The notes below the pieces were generated by a model. It saw only the letters and a program-made list of their open reading frames with translations, made no database searches and had not been told where the DNA came from. The position numbers were made by a program, and so were the translations under genes. A DNA stretch of 64,000 nt. Source: Avena insularis. Taxonomy: Eukaryota; Streptophyta; Magnoliopsida; Poales; Poaceae. Position 1 is the stretch's first letter. Each line of letters opens with the position of its first letter. The DNA lies in contig CM042694.1 in NCBI GenBank assembly GCA_023614405.1, positions 135,165,711 through 135,229,710 on the forward strand, in the 5' to 3' direction. Below, one piece after another: positions 9,942-22,999 of the stretch.

Positions 9942-12237
9942 TAAGAATATACCCCAAATTTTCATACTAATTGTTTCTGGTTATTTATATTTAAAAAGGA
10001 ATGGATATGACCATGGTGTATGATTAGGGAACATGAATTTAATTTATGAAACAAAGGGACAGGGAAAGGAAAAGAAAAGAAACAGTGCAGTGCTAGTACT
10101 TGAATGCTCGACCTTTGGTTTCAAATGATTATCACCTGACAGCTGCTATACGTATTATTGATAGTACTTGGACATCGCCATCCTTTTGTGCTTACATGCG
10201 GGAAACAGAGAAAAAAACGTGGACTGGGCTCAAGGCCCTATCGGACTGGGTACCTGGGTACAGCTGCACCGCTTTGTAAATTTCTAGGCAGTGTCGATTG
10301 TTCCTATCACAGCCCTACCTGTTGCCCTTCCAATCGCCACGGCCGCGCCGCCGCGGTTCTGTCTTTGTTGTTGCCGCCGCACTCATGACCTGGCAATTCT
10401 ATTCACCAAGTCTTGTTGTCGTCGCTGCAAGGCCACCGCCGATGCGTCTGTGCCGTCTCTGTCGGATCTGATGCCACCGCTGCGATGCTGCTCTCCACGA
10501 CCGTGGACGCCGCCGCTAACAAGATACTGAACTGCTCCTATTTGGTTAGTTCCTGGTGGCTCTCTCACTCCTTCTATATTGATTGTATTTGACTAGTGAG
10601 AATGGGTGAAGTTGAGAAGAAGCAGGTTTCCGAACCTTTATAAATCATAAATTTGATTAGAGTTTTGGCATCGTGCCCATGTGTGAAAATTAAGGGTCAA
10701 AAGTGTTTTGTTTCAGAAAATTGCTGGGATCCTTATATGTATTAGGATCTGTACCTGCTCAAATCTGATAGTCTGTAACTAGTATTAGAGAGGATTAGCT
10801 ACTTTACTTTTCATGGCCTTGATGGAACCCATCGATTCTTCTAGGTAGTTGTTTGCTTTGTGCCTTATCTAGCTCTTGAGATATACATGAAAGGGTTGAA
10901 AGCTACAGATTACCAGGAAGTAGCTATTATTTTCTAGTTCATTATCTAGGACAGACCATGAGTAACTTGCAGGTGCTGGACCAAATTTTCTTGTTTTATT
11001 GCTAGTCCCTAAAGTCATACGCGAGGCAGTTCTGGTGTATGAGGAATCGCTTGTACCTGATTCTAGTGCTAATCAATTGCGGTTAACTCAACTAGACTGC
11101 TATCCGTTGATGCTAGATGATAAAACATGTTATGCGATTTTCTCTCAAATCACACGAAAGAAAGATAGAAAGTGATAGCTCCTGTTACAGTGCAACTAGC
11201 TATAATAGTAGAGCTATCTATACCTAAAAAATTTAACATCCGTGGTTGTTTCATGATTTTATTTGTGATAGTGACAGATTCATGCGCTTGTTTGTATGCC
11301 TATATCATGATGTTGTGTATTGAGTGTGATTCATGTTTCTATAATAGGTGTTGGTACTTGCGGTTCGGAATCCTACAATCCACAGTTTGTGTCCCGCGGT
11401 TGAGGCAAGTTTATAACGGGATAATACTTTACATGATCCCCTCACTCAGCTGTTATCTTCTAGCACTCGTGTTTTATTCAAGTTGCTAGATATTTTTTAT
11501 GTGTGGAGACAAAGTGGTTATGACAGAGATTACAGTTGCTCTTGCACCTTGCATAGCATATCATAGACAGTGCATAGTGGTGTGTCCTACTGAGGTAGGC
11601 ACCTGAGGTCCCCACATTGTGGGCAGTCTCCACAAGTTGGAGTGAGTGGATGCCGATGGGTGTCCTCTCAAGCGATACCGGTATACGCAAAGAAAAGTGA
11701 TAGTAAAGATCATGTAGGCAGACAGTAAGCATCATTACGCTTTGACAAGTGTTAAATGATAATTGTTGGTGCCATGTTTTATGTAATGTTTATTATTTCT
11801 TTATGTGCTTGTTGAGTACTTTGTACTCACCCTTGTGGCTTCTATGTTTTTAGGTACCACCAAAGACATGTATGGGAGTGGGAGTAGTACCTCTACATTT
11901 TACACACTATTTAACACATTTTATTTCTTCATATCTAGAGTTGTATAACCATGCTCAAGAGTGCTCTCGACTTATTATTTACCATAATGTTTGGATTTTT
12001 TTATGTGGCTAGTTGGCCGATATGAGAAAATTCCGAACATGATATTTTACCTTGGTCTCGTTGAACCTTGTAGCTATGTGAATGTATAAGTTATGGTGGT
12101 ATATTATTATCTTGTGGTCATGGATGTCCTCGTAAATAAAGGATACTTTGCTGAATTTTTATAGTTTTGTACTGATAAGGAAAGTGTTTAAAGTTTGTGT
12201 AGCATTGCCAGATAGGGTGGATATTTGGGGTGTTACA
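9942..12237 (+). repeat. LTR2 of array C
   Basis: LTR2 runs from TAAGAATATACCCC to GGGGTGTTACA and is 2296 bp long. It keeps the CTATACGTATTATTGATAG segment missing from LTR1. Small deletions relative to LTR1 and LTR4 are seen, for example CAAAGACATG instead of CAAAGACGACATG near 11862, and one CA fewer in TTTTACACAC. It serves both as the 3' LTR of unit 1 and the 5' LTR of unit 2. Confidence 0.85.
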
Positions 12238-12239
12238 GT

Positions 12240-12251
12240 TGGTATCAGAGC
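12240..12251 (+). other. primer binding site, unit 2 (initiator tRNA-Met type)
   Basis: TGGTATCAGAGC follows the LTR2 end by two bases, exactly as in the other units. Confidence 0.9.
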
Positions 12252-14106
12252 CTAGGCTTTAGGTCTCTAGACTAGGTTAATAGTAGATAGGATCCCTTGC
12301 CTTCATTACTAAAACTTGTCATTATGTAGTATAAACAACTAAAAAACTTGATTCAAAATATTAACAACTTAAAACTTGACACACTAGTGCACAATAGGAT
12401 GGGTTTGGGTATTGCATTGCATTTAAGGTATTGCTAAATATTGCTGTTATTTTTTATAAACTTGTGTGTTGTGCGCTTGGGGGGCGTTGCCACAAGAGGC
12501 TTACATGCCTTGTTTTTGTTACCTTTCTCTCTTGTTGTGGGTATGTGAGTAGAGAGGGGGAGATATATGTAGAGGCTCTTCATGGTTGATGTATTCAACA
12601 TTAGAATGGATGCATTTCATATCTCATCCTAGATCTCTAAAATTGTGAATAACGTGATCATGAAATTGGATTGTTAGGTGTAGATGTTCATGTCGTCATG
12701 GACTCATGAGGGATATTTGAAGAGTTCAGTTTCGGATCCAAAGTTTGATTTAATTGTTAGCATGGAATATTTAAGGTTTGGTTATCTCGAAGATGCTTGA
12801 AGTTTGGATATATGTGTCTAGTTATCCCAAAGCAAGTTGAAAGAACAATTTGCTAAATAGGATAACCTAGCTGGTGTAGTGGAGTCGAGAAAACAATGTC
12901 ATGAAGTCTTATGTGGATTCAAATCAATACGAGGAGTCGCTTCTCAACCCATGTCCTCTAAACCACAATTTCCACATGTCTTCTTTATTCCCTTTCACCT
13001 ATTATTTCTAGTGCATCGCATGTACTGTCTTGGTTTGGGGATGGACATCTAGTACTAGGATATCGATATTGATTTCGTCTAAGGATGATGAAGTATTATC
13101 AATCGTGCACTTCAAATGTCCTTCTCATGACTATTAGTCTTCCAAAGATTAACATCTTCTATTTGTCCCATTCTCTGCATTTTGTATTCTTATTTCACAT
13201 TTTTGGGTACATGTTCTATCCTAGTGGAGTATAAATAATGGTTAATGCGTTATTGTGCTTGGAGGTGACCTAGATGTGCTATAGAAAAATGTTGGTTTCT
13301 AAAAGCCTTTCCCTTGGTGGCTACTTTAGGTGTGAAGCTTGTACTTACTTTATCCTTTGAAACTGTTAGTATTGTAAGACTAGTTGCGAGATATCAAGCA
13401 ACTCTTTGTTCGTTTAATCGCGTTTTTGTACTTGGAACCCTGAGGGTTCTTGAGAGGCCGGTAGAGATTTTTGTAGCTGTTTTGCAAAAAAAAGATTGAT
13501 GGGAGTCGACCTCGCACCTTGGTTCATGCCCATGTTATCCGGTTGCTCTACAAGTGAGGATGCCCAAGTGTTAGTGTCACGTGATTCACTATTCCAAATT
13601 ACAAAGTTAATAGTTTGGGTGCAGGATGGATTGACCCCCATACCAATTACCCTTATTATTTGCTCTTGTAAGTTGGAGTGGTGAATCAATGTGTGTCTTT
13701 TCCCTTAATTAGATGAGAGACGACGTTGTGTGAACCATGGAAGGGTATATTGTTCCACATGTAGTAGTAGAGGCAACCTCTGCATGTTTAAAGCGTAGAA
13801 GATGCGGTGAGGCTAAACTTCAGAGTTTCCATGGTACCATATCGTACCATCTGCTTGGAGTTTAAGATATAGGTTATGTGGTGTTCTCCATCTGTGTTCC
13901 AAAGTTTAAGAATGATGAGCATTCAATGTTCATGTAACATTTGCATCCTTCGTAAGGATTTCATGGTTTAGGTAGAGATTAGGACAATTTTTATTACTAA
14001 GGTACCATCCATGCTTCTAAGTTCTTTGAACAAGGGCATAAATTTGCGCTTAAATCTTAATCGTGGTACTTGACCTACCTTTGGCTCTCCCTATCATTTG
14101 TTAGCA

Positions 14107-14911
14107 TCACTTCAAGAAGAATTGAAGAAGTTGCATGATATGTTATCTAAAGGTTTTATCGACATTGTCGCACCTAGGGGAGCATCTGCTATGTTTACAA
14201 CCAAGAAGGGTGGTAGTTGGAGAAAGTGTATTGGTTTTCATGCTTGGTATTAACGCGACAACCATAAAAAAAATATCCATTTTCCTGCAACGAAGCTTGT
14301 TTAATCAGCTCAATGGAGCCATGTTTTCCAAGATTGATTTCTAGTCTTGCTATAATAAATTTCGTGTGTAGGAACATGATGTTGAAAAGATATTTTTCCA
14401 CTAGTTATGGGCACTATAAGTATAAATTTATGTCTATTGGACTAACCAATGTCATTGTCGTCTTATGAGGATAATGTACAGTATGCTACTTATGTTGGAT
14501 AACTCCGTGGTAGTGTTCATTAATGATATCACCATATATTCAAAAATATAATAAGATCATGAAGCGCCATTTGAGGCTTGTTCTTGAGAATTTGAGAAAG
14601 AATGAAAATAATATGCTAACGAAGCTAGTCAAGGGTGAGTTTTGGCTGTCAGAAGTGACATCTCTAGGTCATGTGTGCCCACTCATGATCTAGAACTTGC
14701 ACTTGTATTCTTTCAACTCAAGAGTTGGAGACATTATCTTTATAAACAATCTTTCCATAGTTTCACTCATTATAAGAGATTAATATGCCCTTCACACATA
14801 AGGAGTTGGACATGGGGGAAGGATGGTGGCTAGGATTGATAAAGGGCCATGAATTCGCTATCCAGTACAACCTAGGGAAGACAAATTTATTTTCAAACGC
14901 TTTTAGTTGAA
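14107..14911 (+). pseudogene. RT and RNase H remnants, unit 2
   Basis: This region is collinear with 7560-8364. The catalytic box again reads Phe-Ile-Asn-Asp (14516-14527). The RNase H part begins like that of unit 1 (LELALVFFQLKSWRHYLY) but loses one base near 14790. That shifts the frame and ends the open stretch at 14833 instead of running through FAIQYNLGKTNLF. Confidence 0.8.
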
Positions 14912-15344
14912 AGTTTGTTCCTCCCACTATAGATTGTGTCATTCTAATTAATGGATGGGCATCTCATATTGTTTTGTTGGTGTCTCACATGGGGATACTC
15001 AACTCATCCATGAGCCATCCATTCTAGATAGAGTGAGAGTTGTAAGGTGATTGAATGTTACAAAGAAGTGCAGCATTCTAGAAGATAGCACCAAGAGTCC
15101 ACTATAGAATGAACCTAGGATGTTTAGATTTGACCATTTTGTGTGCCACACAAGTCTGAGGTAAAGGAGGACATTTGAGGGTCGTCATTCATCGTTCATC
15201 CTAGAGAGTAAAGATATATCATGACCAAAAACATGTTGGTGGAAAAGAAGGAAATTTGATACTTCTTCGGGTTACATTAGCGAGTTAAGGCTCAACATAA
15301 GGGGTCAACATGACTGCTCCAATACCTGGAGGTTCCATAATGGC

Positions 15345-16380
15345 CATGTGATGAGCTTGCCTAGAATTTTGTTGTTAGCCTACCTCTTACGCAGAGAGGG
15401 AAGGTTGCCATTTGAGGTGTCATGGACTGACTTAGTAATTTTTTTTCACTCTGTTCTTATCCGCACCATATACTATGCAAGTCACTTGTCACCAATATTT
15501 GTGCGTGAGACAACAAGGTTGCGGGGATTCTTAAAACCACTACTTCTAATAGGGATGCTGAGTTTGTATCGATAACCTGGGAGAGCTTCTATGGTGATTT
15601 TAGTATGCAATAAAGACTTAGTACATCGATTCATCTATAGAAAGATTTTGAGTTGGAGCATACGATCCAAGATCTTGTATATATGTCGTGTCCTTTCTTG
15701 GCAAACTAGTTGAGTGGATCGCTTGTAACTTGTGGAATTTCCTTATGTTAACAACTATCAGGCTAGCATACATACGAGGCTCTATATAGAAATAAGTGTG
15801 GATATCCACTATGTTGCAATATGCCATTGGAGAAAAGGCAGCGCTTGGACTAGGCGGGGTTCATCAAACTACAAAGAGGGTATCTAAGATTATATAACAT
15901 ATGTTAGCACCCGAAGCGATCAAAATAGTTATGCTAGCTCAAGGAGGTTCCATGTGAGATTTCAAGCTAGTTAGGAGGTGATATTTAGCATATCAACCAG
16001 CAAAGCTGATATAAAATTTAACATCTAAGGTCTTAGTCTGTGGCACATGGGATCATTCATGAAAGTGGCACAAGTCAAGAAGCTAGTCTACCGACTTGGG
16101 TTGCCCGAGATGATGAAATATATGCATAATGTGTTCCATGTCTCTATGGTGGAAGCACTTTCGTGATGTGATTCAGAAAAAGAAATGACCATGAAGCCAA
16201 GTACAGCTGCATTTATTTAACCTTTGAAATTCGTCATGTGAGGGTTTTGGAAGAGTCCGAAAGAGTGATGATACATAGATTGAAAGTTATCTACTCACAA
16301 CAATCTTAGCGTTAGGTGACTTAGGAGCTTGAGTCTTACATCCGCAAAATATTCCAGAATTATTCATAGCCGGGATGTGA
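15345..16380 (+). pseudogene. integrase and chromodomain-like remnants, unit 2
   Basis: This is collinear with the unit 1 remnants: SLPRILLLAYLLRREGRLPF, YYASHLSPIFVRETTRLRGF, NVFHVSMVEALS near 16130-16163, and the chromodomain-like tail ending at 16380 with the same internal TAG codons. A short deletion near 15770 removes the GGAAGGCCCT part found in units 1 and 3. Confidence 0.7.
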
Positions 16381-16462
16381 TGCATTTTTGTACTTGTGAT
16401 GTTTAGTTTTATATGATTAGTAAAACAAAGAAGAATTCGGGGTCGAATTATGCTTAAGGGGG

Positions 16463-18740
16463 TAAGAATATACCCCAAATTTTCATACTAATTGTTTCTG
16501 GTTATTTATATTTAAAAAGGAATGGATATGACCATGGTGTATGATTAGGGAACATGAATTTAATTTATGAAACAAAGGGACAGGGAAAGGAAAAGAAAAG
16601 AAACAGTGGAGTGCTAGTACTTGAATGCTCGACCTTTGGTTTCAAATGATTATCACCTAACAGCTGCTATACGTATTATTGATAGTACTTGGACATCGCC
16701 ATCCTTTTGTGCTTACATGCGGGAAACAGAGAAAAAAACGTGGACTGGGCTCAAGGCCCTATCGGACTGGGTACCTGGTACAGCTGCACCGCTTTGTAAA
16801 TTTCTAGGCGGTGTCGATTGTTCCTATCACAGCCCTACCTGTTGCCCTTCCAATCGCCACGGCCGCCGCCATGTTCTGTCTTTGTTGTTGCCGCCGCACT
16901 CATGACACAGCAATTCTATTCACCAAGTCTTGTTGTCGTCGCTGCAAGGCCACCGCCATGCGTTGTCTGTGCCTCTCTGCCGGATCGATGCCACATTGCG
17001 ATGCTGCTCTCCACGACCGTGGACGCCGCCGCTAACAAGATACTGAACTGCTCCTATTTGGTTAGTTCCTGGTGGCTCTCTCACTCCTTCTATATTGATT
17101 GTATTTGACTAGTGAGAATGGGTGAAGTTGAGAAGAAGTAGGTTTCCGAACCTTTATAAATCATAAATTTGATTAGAGTTTTGGCATCGTGCCCATGTGT
17201 GAAAATTAAGGGTCAAAAGTGTTTTGTTTCAGAAAATTGCTGGGATCCTTATATGTATTAGGATCTGTACCTGCTCAAATCTGATAGTCTGTAACTAGTA
17301 TTAGAGAGGATTAGCTACTTTACTTTTCATGGCCTTGATGGAACCCATCGATTCTTCTAGGTAGTTGTTTGCTTTGTGCCTTATCTAGCTCTTGAGATAT
17401 ACATGAAAGGGTTGAAAGCTACAGATTACCAGGAAGTAGCTATTATTTTCTAGTTCATTATCTAGGACAGACCATGAGTAACTTGCAGTGCTGGACCAAA
17501 TTTTCTTGTTTTATTGCTAGTCCCTAAAGTCATCTGAGGCAGTTCTGGTGTATGAGGAATCGCTTGTACCTGATTCTAGTGCTAATCAATTGCGGTTAAC
17601 TCAACTAGACTGCTATCCGTTGATGCTAGATGATAAAACATGTTATGCGATTTTCTCTCAAATCACACGAAAGAAAGATAGAAAGTGATAGCTCACATAC
17701 GGTGCAACTAGCTATAATAGAGCTATCTATACCTAAAAAATTTAACATCCGTGGTTGTTTCATGATTTTATTTGTGATAGTGACAGATTCATGCGCTTGT
17801 TTGTATGCCTATATCATGATGTTGTGTATTGAGTGTGATTCATGTTTCTATAATAGGTGTTGGTACTTGCGGTTCGGAATCCTACAATCCACAGTTTGTG
17901 TCCATGGTTGAGGCAAGTTTATAACGGATAATACTTTACATGATCCCCTCACTAGCTGTTATCTTCTAGCACTCGTGTTTTATTCAAGTTGCTAGATATT
18001 TTTATGTGGAGACAAAGTGGTTATGAGAGATTACAGCTCTTGCACCTTGCATAGCATATCATAGACAGTGCATAGTGGTGTGTCCTACTGAGGTAGGCAC
18101 CTGAGGTCCCCACATTGTGGGCAGTCTCCACAAGTTGGAGTGAGTGGATGCCGATGGGTGTCCTCTCAAGCGATACCGGTATACGCAAAGAAAAGTGATA
18201 GTAAAGATCATGTAGGCAGACAGTAAGCATCATTACGCTTTGACAAGTGTTAAATGATAATTGTTGGTGCCATGTTTTATGTAATGTTTATTATTTCTTT
18301 ATGTGCTTGTTGAGTACTTTGTACTCACCCTTGTGGCTTCTATGTTTTTAGGTACCACCAAAGACGACATGTATGGGAGTGGGAGTAGTACCTCTACATT
18401 TTACACACACTATTTAACACATTTTATTTCTTCATATCTAGAGTTGTATAACCATGCTCAAGAGTGCTCTCGACTTATTATTTACCATAATGTTTGGATT
18501 TTTTTATGTGGCTAGTTGGCCGATATGAGAAAATTCCGAACATGATATTTTACCTTGGTCTCGTTGAACCTTGTAGCTATGTGAATGTATAAGTTATGGT
18601 GGTATATTATTATCTTGTGGTCATGGATGTCCTCGTAAATAAAGGATACTTTGCTGAATTTTTATAGTTTTGTACTGATAAGGAAAGTGTTTAAAGTTTG
18701 TGTAGCATTGCCAGATAGGGTGGATATTTGGGGTGTTACA
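16463..18740 (+). repeat. LTR3 of array C
   Basis: LTR3 is 2278 bp and lies between the polypurine tract and the primer site of unit 3. It carries more small indels than the other LTRs. Examples are GTACCTGGTACAGC for GTACCTGGGTACAGC (about 16771), CCGCCGCCATGTTCTG for CCGCGCCGCCGCGGTTCTG (about 16862), TATAATAGAGC for TATAATAGTAGAGC (about 17712) and several losses at 17900-18040. Confidence 0.85.
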
Positions 18741-18742
18741 GT

Positions 18743-18754
18743 TGGTATCAGAGC
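18743..18754 (+). other. primer binding site, unit 3 (initiator tRNA-Met type)
   Basis: TGGTATCAGAGC lies two bases after the LTR3 end. Confidence 0.9.
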
Positions 18755-20616
18755 CTAGGCTTTAGGTCTCTAGACTAGGTTAATAGTAGATAGGATCCCT
18801 TGCCTTCATTACTAAAACTTGTCATTATGTAGTATAAACAACTAAAAAACTTGATTCAAAATATTAACAACTTAAAACTTGACACACTAGTGCACAATAG
18901 GATGGGTTTGGGTATTGCATTGCATTTACGGTTTGCTAAATATTGCTGTTATTTTTTTATAAACTTGTGTGTTGTGCGCTTGGGGGACGTTGCCACAAGA
19001 GGCTTACATGCCTTGTTTTTTGTTACCTTTCTCTCTTGTTGTGGGTATGTGAGTAGAGAGGGGGAGATATATGTAGAGGCTCTTCATGGTTGATGTATTC
19101 AACATTAGAATGGATGCATTTCATATCTCATCCTAGATCTCTAAAATTGTGAATAACGTGATCATGAAATTGGATTGTTAGGTGTAGATGTTCATGCTGC
19201 TTCGCTGGACTCATGAGGGGATATTTGAAGAGTTCAGTTTCGGATCCAAAGTTTGATTTAATTGTTAGCATGGAATATTTAAGGTTTGGTTATCTCGAAG
19301 ATGCTTGAAGTTTGGATATATGTGTCTAGTTATCCCAAAGCAAGTTGAAAGAACAATTTGCTAAATAGGATAACCTAGCTGGTGTAGTGGAGTCGAGAAA
19401 ACAATGTCATGAAGTCTTATGTGGATTCAAATCAATACGAGGAGTCGTTTCCTCAACCCATGTCCTCTAAACCACAATTTCCACATGTCTTCTTTATTCC
19501 CTTTCACCTATTATTTCTAGTGCATCGCATGTACCTGTCTTGGTTTGGGGATCGACATCTAGTACTAGGATATCGATATTGATTTCTCGTCTAAGGATGA
19601 TGAAGTATTATCAATCGTGCACTTCAAATGTCCTTCTCACTGACTATTAGTCTTCCAGTATTAACATCTTCTATTTGTCCCATTCTCTGCATTTTGTATT
19701 CTTATTTCACATTTTTGGGTACATGTTCTATCCTAGTGGAGTATAAATAATGGTTAATGCGTTATTGTGCTTGGAGGTGACCTAGATGTGCTATAGAAAA
19801 ATGTTGGTTTCTAAAAGCCTTTCCCTTGGTGGCTACTTTAGGTGTGAAGCTTGTACTTACTTTATCCTTTGAAACTGTTAGTATTGTAAGACTAGTTGCG
19901 AGATATCAAGCAACTCTTTGTTCGTTTAATCGCGTTTTTGTACTTGGAACCCTGAGGGTTCTTGAGAGGCCGGTAGAGATTTTTGTAGCTGTTTTGCAAA
20001 AAAAAGATTGATGGGAGTCGACCTCGAACCTTGGTTCATGCCCATGTTATCTGGTTGCTCTACAAGTGAGGATGCCCAAGTGTTAGTGTCACGTGATTCA
20101 CTATTCCAAATTACAAAGTTAATAGTTTGGGTGCAGGATGGATTGAACCCCATACCAATTACCCTTATTATTTGCTCTTGTAAGTTGGAGTGGTGAATCA
20201 ATGTGTGTCTTTTCCCTTAATTAGATGAGATACGACGTTGTGTGAACCATGGAAGGGTATATTGTTCCACATGTAGTAGTAGAGGCAACCTCTGCATGTT
20301 TAAAGCGTAGAAGATGCGATGAGGCTAAACTTCAGAGTTTCCATGGTACCATATCGTACCATCTGCTTGGAGTTTAAGATATAGGTTATGTGGTGTTCTC
20401 CATCTGTGTTCCAAAGTTTAAGAATGATGAGCATTCAATGTTCATGTAACATTTGCATCCTTCGTAAGGATTTCATGGTTTAGGTAGAGATTAGGACAAT
20501 TTTTATTACTAAGGTACCATCCATGCTTCTAAGTTCTTTGAACAAGGGCATAAATTTGCGCTTAAATCTTAATCGTGGTACTTGACCTACCTTTGGCTCT
20601 CCCTATCATTTGTTAG

Positions 20617-21422
20617 CATCACTTCAAGAAGAATTGAAGAAGTTGCATGATATGTTATCTAAAGGTTTTATCGACATTGTCGCACCTAGGGGAGCATCTG
20701 CTATGTTTACAACCAAGAAGGTGGTAGTTGGAGAAAGTGTATTGGTTTTCATGCTCGGTATTAACGCGACAACCATAAAAAAAATATCCATTTTCCTGCA
20801 ACGAAGCTTGTTTAATCAGCTCAATGGAGCCATGTTTTCCAAGATTGATTTCTAGTCTTGCTATAATAAATTTCGTGTGTAGGAACATGATGTTGAAAAG
20901 ATATTTTTCCACTAGTTATGGGCACTATAAGTATAAATTTATGTCTATTGGACTAACCAATGTCATTGTCGTCTTATGAGGATAATGTACAGTATGCTAC
21001 TTATGTTGGATAACTCCGTGGTAGTGTTCATTAATGATATCACCATATATTCAAAAATATAATAAGATCATGAAGCGCCATTTGAGGCTTGTTCTTGAGA
21101 ATTTGAGAAAGAATGAAAATAATATGCTAACGAAGCTAGTCAAGGGTGAGTTTTGGCTGTCAGAAGTGACATCTCTAGGTCATGTGTGCCCACTCATGAT
21201 CTAGAACTTGCACTTGTGTTCTTTCAACTCAAGAGTTGGAGACATTATCTTTATAAACAATCTTTCCATAGTTTCACTCATTATAAGAGATTAATATGCC
21301 CCTTCACACATAAGGAGTTGGACATGAGGGAAGGATGGTGGCTAGGATTGATAAAGGGCCATGAATTCGCTATCCAGTACAACCTAGGGAAGACAAATTT
21401 ATTTTCAAACGCTTTTAGTTGA
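20617..21422 (+). pseudogene. RT and RNase H remnants, unit 3
   Basis: This is collinear with 7560-8364. The RT catalytic box reads Phe-Ile-Asn-Asp at 21027-21038. The RNase H stretch at 21153-21422 is open, as in unit 1, and differs from it by few substitutions (for example FTHKEL for FKHKEL). The one-base loss near 20722 puts VVVGESVLVF in frame with the upstream helix SLQEELKKLHDMLSKGFIDIV. That frame is accidental relative to a normal RT. Confidence 0.8.
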
Positions 21423-21879
21423 AAGTTTGTTCCTCCCACTATAGATTGTGTCATTCTAATTAATGGATGGGCATCTCATATTGTTTTGTTGGTGTCTCAC
21501 ATGGGGATACTCAACTCATCCATGAGCCATCCATTCTAGATAGAGTGAGAGTTGTAACCAGGTGATTGAATGTTACAGCAAGTGCAGGTGCGCATTCTAG
21601 AAGATAGCACCGAAGAGTCCACTATAGAATGAACCTAGGATGTTTAGATTTACGACCATTTTTGTGTGCCACACAAGTCTGAGGTAAAGGAGGACATTTC
21701 GAGGGTCGTCATTCATCGTTCATCCTAGAGAGTAAAGATATATCATGACCAAAAAACATGTTGGTGGAAAAAGAAGGAAATTTGATACTTCTTTCGGGTT
21801 CTGTTAGCGAGTTAAGGCTCAACATAAGGGGTCAACATGACTGCTCCAATACCTGGAGGTTCCATAATGGCCATGTGAT

Positions 21880-22918
21880 GAGCTTGCCTAGAATTTTGTT
21901 GTTAGCCTACCTCTTACGCAGAGAGGGAAGGTTGCCATTTGAGGTGTCATGGACCGACTTAGTAATTTTTTTTCACTCTGTTCTTATCCGCACCATATAC
22001 TATGCAAGTCACTTGTCACCAATATTTGTGCGTGAGACAACAAGGTTGCGGGGATTCTTAAAACCACTACTTCTAATAGGGATGCTGAGTTTGTATCGAT
22101 AACCTGGGAGAGCTTCTATGGTGATTTTAGTATGCAATAAAGACTTAGTACATCGATTCATCTATAGAAAGATTTTGAGTTGGAGCATACGATCCAAGAT
22201 CTTGTATATATGTCGTGTCCTTTCTTCGCAAACTAGTTGAGTGGATCGCTTGTAACTTGTGGAATTTCCTTATGTTAACAACTATCAGGCTAGCATACGG
22301 AAGGCCCTTACGAGGATCTATATATAAATAAGTGTGGATATCCACTATGTTGCAATATGCCATTGGAGAAAAGGCAGCGCTTGGACTAGGCGGGGTTCAT
22401 CAATCTACAAAGAGGGTAGCTAAGATTATATAACATATGTTAGCACCCGAAGCGATCCAAATAGTTATGCTAGCTCAAGGAGGTTCCATGTGAGATTTCA
22501 AGCTAGTTAGGAGGTGATATTTAGCATATCAACCAGCAAAGCTGATATAAAATTTAACATCTAAGGTCTTAGTCTATGGCACATGGGAACATTCATGAAA
22601 GTGGCACAAGTCAAGAAGCTAGTCTACCGACTTGGGTTGCCCGAGATGATGAAATATATGCATAATGTGTTCCATGTCTCTATGGTGGAAGCACTTTCGT
22701 GATGTGATTCAGAAAAAGAAATGACCATGAAGCCAAGTACAGCTGCGCACGATTTAACCTTTGAAATTCGTCATGTGAGGGTTTTGGAAGAGTCCGAAAG
22801 AGTGATGATACATAGATTGAAAGTTATCTACTCACAACAATCTTAGCGTTAGGTGACTTAGGAGCTTGAATCTTACATCCGCAAAATATTCCAGAATTAT
22901 TCATAGCCGAGATGTGAT
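21880..22918 (+). pseudogene. integrase and chromodomain-like remnants, unit 3
   Basis: The integrase fragments SLPRILLLAYLLRREGRLPF and ASHLSPIFVRETTRLRGF, the NVFHVSMVEALS segment (about 22667-22700) and the chromodomain-like tail (about 22752-22918) are all present with the same stops as in units 1 and 2. Confidence 0.7.
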
Positions 22919-22999
22919 GCATTTTTGTACTTGTGATGTTTAGTTTTATATGATTAGTAAAACAAAGAAGAATTCGGGGTCGAATTATGCTTAAGGGGG

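Larger units (their letters stand above)
12238..16462 (+). pseudogene. internal region, unit 2 of array C (decayed gag-pol)
   Basis: This is a 4.23 kb copy of the unit 1 internal region at an offset of 6547 bp over the RT part. It is nearly identical base for base from about 13190 to 15030. Several 1-6 bp deletions cluster at 12420-12720 and 15040-15260 (for example GTTCATGTCGTCATGGACTC where unit 1 has GTTCATGCTGCTTCGCTGGACTC). The unrecognised ORFs at 13314-13684 repeat those of unit 1. Confidence 0.75.
18741..22999 (+). pseudogene. internal region, unit 3 of array C (decayed gag-pol)
   Basis: This is a 4.26 kb copy of the unit 1 internal region at an offset of 13058-13063 bp. It keeps the unit 1 versions at most sites where unit 2 has lost bases (for example the GGAAGGCCCTTACGAGG segment near 22299). 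Private changes include AACCCCATACC for GACCCCCATACC near 20147 and a one-base loss near 20722 that lengthens the ORF at 20610-20855. Confidence 0.75.
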
